Shown here one piece after another: positions 27,216-32,444 of a DNA stretch of 32,444 nt. Source of the stretch: a bacterium (GTDB taxonomy: Bacteria; Patescibacteriota; Patescibacteriia; JACPHY01). Position 1 is the first letter of the stretch. Every line of letters starts with the position of its first letter. The DNA lies in NCBI GenBank assembly GCA_030646955.1, contig JAUSKM010000017.1:1-32444 (forward strand), written 5' to 3'. The translations under genes and the position numbers were made by a program. Under the pieces are notes generated by a model. It did not search any database and had not been told where the DNA came from. It worked only from the letters and a program-made list of their open reading frames with translations.

Positions 27216-27524
27216 ATGACCACTACCGCATCCGCTGCGCACTGTGTCGGCTGCGGGACGCCGAGCGCACTGGGCGGATTCAGGGGCTTTCTCTGCAACG
27301 CGTGTGGCGATCCGAATGGCATGCGGTACGTGTGCGGCCGCTGCACGCATCGCGAGGAAATCGAGCCATCGCCGGAACTCATCGCCACGCTCCACCAAGC
27401 GTTTCCGGACCTCGGAAACCGTACCACGGGGATCACGATCGTGGGCTCCACCTGCGCCCGCTGCCGCCGCGAAGGCGAACCTGCGGGCACATCAAGCGCC
27501 TACATCGTCACCCGAGCATCATAA
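27216..27524 (+). CDS. Small 4xCxxC zinc-ribbon protein, paralog A
   Basis: MTTTASAAHCVGCGTPSALGGFRGFLCNACGDPNGMRYVCGRCTHREEIEP...GNRTTGITIVGSTCARCRREG...AYIVTRAS, with SD GGGAGGAG. Confidence 0.8.
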   Translation: MTTTASAAHCVGCGTPSALGGFRGFLCNACGDPNGMRYVCGRCTHREEIEPSPELIATLHQAFPDLGNRTTGITIVGSTCARCRREGEPAGTSSAYIVTRAS

Positions 27525-27552
27525 GACCTCCGTCCATCATAGGACGGAGGTC
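27525..27552 (+). terminator. Hairpin terminator, duplicated copy A
   Basis: GACCTCCGTCC-ATCATA-GGACGGAGGTC. Confidence 0.8.
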
Positions 27553-27572
27553 ATCCATTATCTCGTGCTGCC

Positions 27573-27651
27573 TATTCCGCAGCGCCACACACCGTCACGA
27601 TCCGTTCATCGGCGCCATCGCCACCGGAAAACGTGACCGCGCGTACACGCT
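27573..27651 (-). pseudogene. 3' remnant of a duplicated tsaE
   Basis: Minus-strand translation ERVRAVTFSGGDGADERIVTVCGAAE* matches the intact TsaE C-terminus GRARAVTFSGGDSTDERIVTVCGAAE* at 29249. Confidence 0.85.
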
Positions 27652-27677
27652 CTTTTGGCTTTGATCCGCCACCCGAC

Positions 27678-27905
27678 ATGGATGTCGCGATGCTCCCGGT
27701 TGGCGAGTACCAACACTACCAAGGAAGCATGCGGATGCACGTTCGCATGATCGAAGGCGATGTCCCGCGCAAGCACATCCGATTCGTTATCCTGCGTCTT
27801 CCCCGCGCCGCATTCCCTGAAGCGCACATGATCGATGCCGAACTGGACAATGAGGACCTTACCCACATCAGCCGTCTCTACCAATTTACATCCGTCAGCA
27901 CATAA
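27678..27905 (+). CDS. Small hypothetical protein
   Basis: MDVAMLPVGEYQHYQGSMRMHVRMIEGDVPRKHIRFVILRLPRAAFPEAHMIDAELDNEDLTHISRLYQFTSVST; ATG 27678 preferred over the track's GTG 27633, which lies in the tsaE remnant. Confidence 0.5.
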   Translation: MDVAMLPVGEYQHYQGSMRMHVRMIEGDVPRKHIRFVILRLPRAAFPEAHMIDAELDNEDLTHISRLYQFTSVST

Positions 27906-27935
27906 CACGCAGACAGACATCACCATGCGAAAAGC

Positions 27936-27956
27936 GACCCTCTATGAGGGTCGCTT
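27936..27956. terminator. Bidirectional hairpin between convergent genes
   Basis: GCGACCCTC-TAT-GAGGGTCGC. Confidence 0.75.
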
Positions 27957-27978
27957 GTTGGTGGAGCACTCTGGCGTC

Positions 27979-28296
27979 CTAGTTCCTCCTGCGCAATACA
28001 TGCTCCATAGCCGCATGGGTGGTAGCGCTCCCCACTGCTTGCTCGAATAGCGCAAGCGAGACCGAGGTGTCGCGAAGCAAGTCGTCCTGTCGATCGGGAC
28101 TGCTTGCGTCCCAAACGACGAGTGCCTGTGACGTTGCTCCGGAATAGGTGAAGATCTCCCGGATGGTCGCGGACCACATAGTCCGAAAAGGCGTTGCTCC
28201 TTCGGGGATAATGATCCCGCTCGCAAGGTACATTTTCGCAGTGCGAATGCCCGCTTCCCAAATCACCATACTACCATCGTCAAGATACAGCGGCAT
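27979..28296 (-). CDS. Hypothetical protein, translationally overlapping the TraR/DksA-like gene
   Basis: MPLYLDDGSMVIWEAGIRTAKMYLASGIIIPEG...; the ATG at 28296 overlaps the upstream gene's 3' end by about 17 nt. Confidence 0.6.
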   Translation of the reverse strand: MPLYLDDGSMVIWEAGIRTAKMYLASGIIIPEGATPFRTMWSATIREIFTYSGATSQALVVWDASSPDRQDDLLRDTSVSLALFEQAVGSATTHAAMEHVLRRRN

Positions 28297-28594
28297 GCGC
28301 GGTCCTGACACGATCCGCCTCCTCCTGGCACTCCACACACCGTGCCGCTTCTGGTCTCCGTTCGAGCCGCGCGCGCGGGATCGGCTCCTCACAGGAGGCA
28401 CACACGCCGTAGGTGCCATCACGTACGCGACCGAACGCTGCGTCGATCTCCGGAATCAGCACCTGCAGCTTGTAGCGCGCGTGCTCCTCCAACATGTCCG
28501 TATCCCTCCGGAGTCGTCGGAGCACCTCAAGACGCTTGTTCTCCAAGTGTAACACTCGTCCTCGGATGAACCCCTCATCATGCGACGCATACAT
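28280..28594 (-). CDS. TraR/DksA-family C4 zinc-finger protein
   Basis: MYASHDEGFIRGRVLHLENKRLEVLRRL...EIDAAFGRVRDGTYGVCASCEEPIPRARLERRPEAARCVECQEEADR, SD GGAGGAGG. Confidence 0.9.
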   Translation of the reverse strand: MYASHDEGFIRGRVLHLENKRLEVLRRLRRDTDMLEEHARYKLQVLIPEIDAAFGRVRDGTYGVCASCEEPIPRARLERRPEAARCVECQEEADRVRTAHAAVS

Positions 28595-28742
28595 GGATTC
28601 GCCTCCTCCCTGCTTCTCCGATAACGCCGATACAAAGAACTCCCACGAACACCCACAGTGCACCATAGCCGCTGCATAATGTCAAGAGCCCCCATTCACG
28701 CCACGGGCTCCGTACCCGCAACACACCGAATACTCGTCCTTG

Positions 28743-28771
28743 TTGACAGCAAAAACGCCTGCTGTTATGGT
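28743..28771 (+). promoter_or_regulatory. Predicted promoter TTGACA-N17-TATGGT
   Basis: Consensus -35, exact spacer. Confidence 0.65.
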
Positions 28772-28823
28772 GGATGTGCTTCCTGCGGCAGCATGCGCAG
28801 AATGCACGAGAAGGAGAGTCGTC

Positions 28824-29129
28824 ATGATCACGATCGCATCCGCCGGCCATTGCGTTGGCTGCGGCACACCGGGAACGACAATGACTCCGGGGTTCCTCTG
28901 CGCGTTGTGCGGCAATCCCGAGCGCATCCGATACGTCTGCGGCCGCTGTACGAACCGCGAGAAGCTTGCGCCGTCATCGGCACTTGCCACGATGCTCAAC
29001 CAAGCGCTCCCGAACCTCGGGAACCGTACCACGGGTATCACGATTGTTGGGTCCGTCTGTTCGAGCTGCCGCCGTCCTGATGAAGGTGCGGGCGCCGTGG
29101 ATGTCTACATTGTCACCCGAGCATCATAA
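28824..29129 (+). CDS. Small 4xCxxC zinc-ribbon protein, paralog B
   Basis: MITIASAGHCVGCGTPGTTMTPGFLCALCGNPERIRYVCGRCTNREKLAPS...GNRTTGITIVGSVCSSCRRPDEGAGAVDVYIVTRAS. Confidence 0.8.
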   Translation: MITIASAGHCVGCGTPGTTMTPGFLCALCGNPERIRYVCGRCTNREKLAPSSALATMLNQALPNLGNRTTGITIVGSVCSSCRRPDEGAGAVDVYIVTRAS

Positions 29130-29157
29130 GACCTCCGCCCATCATGGGACGGAGGTC
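29130..29157 (+). terminator. Hairpin terminator, duplicated copy B
   Basis: GACCTCCGCCC-ATCATG-GGACGGAGGTC. Confidence 0.8.
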
Positions 29158-29248
29158 ATTCATTATTCTCCTTCTGTTTCTCCCCTTCCTGCTAGGAGGG
29201 GGAGCGAGATGGGATGGCAGTGTACAACGCACCTCACCCGGCAGCTAC

Positions 29249-29764
29249 CTATTCCGCAGCGCCACACACCGTCACGATGCGTTCATCCGTACTGTCGCCG
29301 CCGGAAAACGTGACCGCACGCGCACGTCCTGTCACTGGTATCGCATCGCGCACCCGCTCTCCCCATTCGATCGCAACAACGGTGTCGTCGCGCTCCAGCC
29401 ACTCGCCAAGGCCCGCGTCTAGCAGCTCCTGCGCATCCCGCACGCGATAGGCATCAACATGCACAAGCATACGCACATGGGACACAGGACCTTCTTGATC
29501 GAGTCCCCCGTTCCTCGTTCCTTGCTCCTTGTACTTGACCTGGTACACTCGGAACAACACAAACGTCGGACTCGTTATGCGATCCGTGATGCCCAGCGCG
29601 CGGGCGAGGCCGCGGACGAAAACGCTCTTTCCCGCGCCCAGTTCCCCATCCAAGAGCAGCACATCACCGCCCCGGAGCGTCTGCGCAACCGCTGCGGCAA
29701 TCTGCATCGTTTCCGCCTCTGAATGGCTCGTCAATACTTTTTCCATACGCACCAGCAGTTCCAT
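29249..29764 (-). CDS. tsaE: tRNA threonylcarbamoyladenosine biosynthesis ATPase TsaE
   Basis: LLLDGELGAGKSVFVRGLARALGITDRITSPTFVLF...VHVDAYRV...EWLERDDTVVAIEWGERV. Confidence 0.92.
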   Translation of the reverse strand: MELLVRMEKVLTSHSEAETMQIAAAVAQTLRGGDVLLLDGELGAGKSVFVRGLARALGITDRITSPTFVLFRVYQVKYKEQGTRNGGLDQEGPVSHVRMLVHVDAYRVRDAQELLDAGLGEWLERDDTVVAIEWGERVRDAIPVTGRARAVTFSGGDSTDERIVTVCGAAE

Positions 29765-29765
29765 C

Positions 29766-30932
29766 CTACACCACCAGCCGGACAATTTGAGGATTGATGC
29801 GCGTCACCACCTCGTAACTGATAGTTCCCATGTGCTCGGCCAGCTCATCCGCGGTTATTTCCGCGCGCCCCTGGCTGCCGATGAGCACCGCGGGGTCTTC
29901 CATGCGCACGCCCGGGACGCCCGTCACATCCACAATGGTCATGTTCATACACACGCGACCCAGCACCTTGCAGCGCTTGCCGCGGATCAGAACGTGCGCG
30001 ATGCGCGAGAGGCGCCGATCATACCCGTCCCAGTACCCTACCGGCAGCACCGCTACGCGCGTGCGACACTCCACGCGCTCCGTGCACCCGTACCCGATGG
30101 GTGAACCCGCCGGCACCCAGTGCATGGGGCCAACGATCGTTTTCCAGGTGAGCACAGGGTGGAGCGCGAAGGAATGCCCCTGCGCCTCCTGCGTGCTGCG
30201 GTGCACAATCGCCACGCGAACACGCGCGGACGGCCAGACGCCGTAGAGTGCCATGCCGAACCGCGCCAAATCATGCCGCGCGTCATCCATGAGCAGTGCG
30301 GCTGCCGATGCGGCAGCATGTCGCATCAGCGGACGTTTCGCAATATGCTCCGCGATCGCCGCTGCGCGCGCAAACCGTTCCAGTTGCAATCGCGCAAATC
30401 CATGGGGACCCGTGTCCTCAATGTCCGCGAGGTGCGTGGAGACGCCCGCCAGCGTCACGCCCGCCGTCCGCTCGACGTACCGCGCGAACGCCGGCAGCTC
30501 ACGCAGCGTCACGCCCTGCCGCTGCGTCCCGGTTTCCACCTTGATATGCACCGGAACAGAACGCCGCCCCGCACCACGCGCCAGCGCACGCACGGTCGCA
30601 CGTTCTGCAACAACGGCCCGTACATTTGCACGCACTGCACGCTTCGCATCAGCAACCGGGATGTATCCCAATACGAGCATGGGTGCAGCAATACCCGCAT
30701 CGCGCAGCGTCACCGCTTCATCCACGCTATCCACGCCAAACCAACCCTTCTGTTCTCCCCCTCCAAATGCGTTTTCACCCGCAACAATCTTCGCAACCTC
30801 CACCAGCCCATGTCCGTACGCGTTCGCCTTCACCACTGCGCAGAATACGCGGTCCGGCCCGATGATGCCCCGCAACATCCGCACATTCTCCCGCAGTGCA
30901 TTCTTGGAAATTTCTACCCATGACCGCTGCAT
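29766..30932 (-). CDS. alr: Alanine racemase
   Basis: VFCAVVKANAYGHGLVEVAKIV (PLP Lys), HIKVETGTQRQGV, GVSTHLADIED, ARFGMALYGVWPS, VLPVGYWDGYDRRLS, GRVCMNMTIVDVT. Confidence 0.95.
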   Translation of the reverse strand: MQRSWVEISKNALRENVRMLRGIIGPDRVFCAVVKANAYGHGLVEVAKIVAGENAFGGGEQKGWFGVDSVDEAVTLRDAGIAAPMLVLGYIPVADAKRAVRANVRAVVAERATVRALARGAGRRSVPVHIKVETGTQRQGVTLRELPAFARYVERTAGVTLAGVSTHLADIEDTGPHGFARLQLERFARAAAIAEHIAKRPLMRHAAASAAALLMDDARHDLARFGMALYGVWPSARVRVAIVHRSTQEAQGHSFALHPVLTWKTIVGPMHWVPAGSPIGYGCTERVECRTRVAVLPVGYWDGYDRRLSRIAHVLIRGKRCKVLGRVCMNMTIVDVTGVPGVRMEDPAVLIGSQGRAEITADELAEHMGTISYEVVTRINPQIVRLVV

Positions 30933-30945
30933 AAACGAATATCCC

Positions 30946-32145
30946 CTACCGCCCTAATTCCCAATTCGCATCCGCCGCAAGTTTCTTCCAGCCCGTCTCT
31001 TTGCCGATGAGCATCCGAACGCCGCCCGCGGCAGCGATCATCACAGCATTGTCGCCAGTATATGATGCGTGCGGGATGAGGAGCGGGACATCGGGACATT
31101 GTGCGCGCACCGCTGCGTCCAATTGTTGCCGCAGCTCGCGATTTGCCGCAACGCCGCCGCCAAGCAGGATAGTTTTCGCGCCCACGCTCCGCGCGGCGCG
31201 TACGGTCTTTGCCACCAGTACCTCTACCGCCGCCTGCTGGAATGACGCGCAGACATCCGCGATGAGCTGTTGATCATACGCAGCTTGCGGCTGTATGCGC
31301 GCTAGCGCGTACCGCACCGCCGTCTTCAGTCCCGAGAAACTAAAATCGAAATCATCGGAATCGAGCATGGGGCGCGGGAACGAAAACGCAGCAGGATTCC
31401 CCGATGCGGCGCACTGCGAGACCGCCGGGCCGCCCGGGTACGGCAGTCCCAACAACTTTGCCACTTTATCAAATGCCTCTCCTGCCGCATCGTCCCGTGT
31501 TGCGCCAACCAGCTCGTACTTCCGCCAGGTACGCATGAGCAACAACTCCGTGTGCCCCCCGGAGACCACGAGGGCGAGGGCGGGAAATCCTGCCACCCTC
31601 GTCATCTCGAGCGCAGTCGAGAGATCTCGTCCAGTGGCGATGTCCTTCGTCGCGGACTTCTCAAGACGACGGATGCGTCGGTTTTCTCCACGCGCTCGTG
31701 GACTCACGTGGTCGAAATGACGGACAGACGGCAGCAGCGCGGAGAGGACATGCCCCTCGATGTGATTGACGCCGATGACCGGCTTGCCCCACGCATACGC
31801 GAGTGAACGCGCGGCCTCCACGCCCACCGCCAGCGATGTCATGAGCCCTGGCCCGGCCGTCACGGCGATGGCATCAATGGATGCTGCGAGTGAGCGCCGA
31901 CCGCCGCTGTCCCGAAGCGCCTGCTCGATGACCGGCATGATGGCCCCCACGTGCTCCCGCGCCGCCACCTCCGGCACGATGCCGCCCGTCTTGGCATGGA
32001 GTGCCACCTGCGATGCAACAACGCTCGAACGCACCGAAAAAGAAAAATCCCGCCGACTCGCAGCGACCGTCACAACCGCCGCCGCCGTCTCATCGCACGA
32101 CGACTCAATGCCCAATACTCGAAGTGTTCGAGAAGTTCGCTGCAT
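30946..32145 (-). CDS. tsaD: tRNA N6-adenosine threonylcarbamoyltransferase TsaD
   Basis: VLGIESSCDETAAAVV, GGIVPEVAAREHV, TAGPGLMTSLAVGVEAARSLAYAWGKPVIGVNHIEGHVLSALLP, VVSGGHTELLLM, DDAAGEAFDKVAKLLGLPYPGGP, FSFSGLKTAV, GGGVAANRELR. Confidence 0.96.
   Translation of the reverse strand: MQRTSRTLRVLGIESSCDETAAAVVTVAASRRDFSFSVRSSVVASQVALHAKTGGIVPEVAAREHVGAIMPVIEQALRDSGGRRSLAASIDAIAVTAGPGLMTSLAVGVEAARSLAYAWGKPVIGVNHIEGHVLSALLPSVRHFDHVSPRARGENRRIRRLEKSATKDIATGRDLSTALEMTRVAGFPALALVVSGGHTELLLMRTWRKYELVGATRDDAAGEAFDKVAKLLGLPYPGGPAVSQCAASGNPAAFSFPRPMLDSDDFDFSFSGLKTAVRYALARIQPQAAYDQQLIADVCASFQQAAVEVLVAKTVRAARSVGAKTILLGGGVAANRELRQQLDAAVRAQCPDVPLLIPHASYTGDNAVMIAAAGGVRMLIGKETGWKKLAADANWELGR
31600..31723. 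repeat. Palindromic dispersed repeat inside the tsaD coding sequence
   Basis: CGTCATCTCGAGCGCAGTCGAGAGATCTCG ... TCCTTCGTCGCGGACTTCTCAAGACGAC ... GTGGTCGAAATGACGG; same termini as the 17680 copy. Confidence 0.8.
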
Positions 32146-32229
32146 ATCGCTTCCATGGTACCATCCTTGCAGAACGCCAATGAACGTGCTACGATCGAGC
32201 TACTTAATGCGCACGCATCAGCACCGCAC

Positions 32230-32304
32230 GGCCCCGTCGTCTAACGGCTAGGACACTGCCCTTTCAAGGCGGTAAAACGGGTTCGATTCCCGTCGGGGTC
32301 ACCA
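32230..32304 (+). tRNA. tRNA-Glu(TTC), CCA encoded
   Basis: GGCCCCG TC GTCT..GGAC A CTGCC CTTTCAA GGCGG TAAAA CGGGT TCGATTC CCGTCGGGGTC ACCA cloverleaf. Confidence 0.95.
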
Positions 32305-32338
32305 AAACAGAACTCAACGGCTTTTTCAAAGCCAGAAG

Positions 32339-32363
32339 GTGGGACGCGCGAAGCGCGTCCCAC
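32339..32363. terminator. Hairpin downstream of tRNA-Glu
   Basis: GTGGGACGCGC-GAA-GCGCGTCCCAC. Confidence 0.65.
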
Positions 32364-32444
32364 TGATTTCCCCCCATTTTTCCAAACGAATTCAGAATTT
32401 TTGGCGCGCTGGCGCGCACTGATTTTTCGCCGAGGAGGAGGTTC

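Noticed and set aside
1-32444. CRISPR array, rRNA, classical DDE or tyrosine transposase/integrase, phage structural genes
   Set aside because: No regularly spaced direct repeats, rRNA motifs or transposase/integrase signatures were seen on either strand.

Overview
The window looks like a chromosomal segment from a Patescibacteria/CPR-type bacterium; this is inferred from gene content and CPR-style small proteins, not tested. Most of it is housekeeping: leuS (truncated at the left edge), dut, a Glu dehydrogenase, a TrxR-like flavoprotein, infB, rny, a YmdB-type phosphoesterase, an HU-like gene, rnc-nusB-rpmF, gyrA, a degenerate MBL-fold gene, rpsA, ftsH, pilB/gspE, tsaE-alr-tsaD, and tRNAs Lys(CTT), Arg(TCG) and Glu(TTC). 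Several small orphan genes each have their own promoter and terminator. The most interesting layer is a family of short palindromic dispersed repeats (core approximately GTCATTSCGAGGAGTCCGCGACGARGMAATCTC). It occurs between genes and is also read through in frame inside conserved genes (leuS, gdh, tsaD). One pair of copies forms 38-bp terminal inverted repeats around a GIY-YIG nuclease gene (14391-14774), which suggests a GIY-YIG-linked mobile palindrome system with non-autonomous, protein-coding derivatives, similar in style to Rickettsia palindromic elements. A second notable signal is a segmental duplication carrying a 4xCxxC zinc-ribbon gene, its promoter, its terminator and a 3' remnant of tsaE (about 27.13-27.65 kb versus 28.74-29.33 kb).
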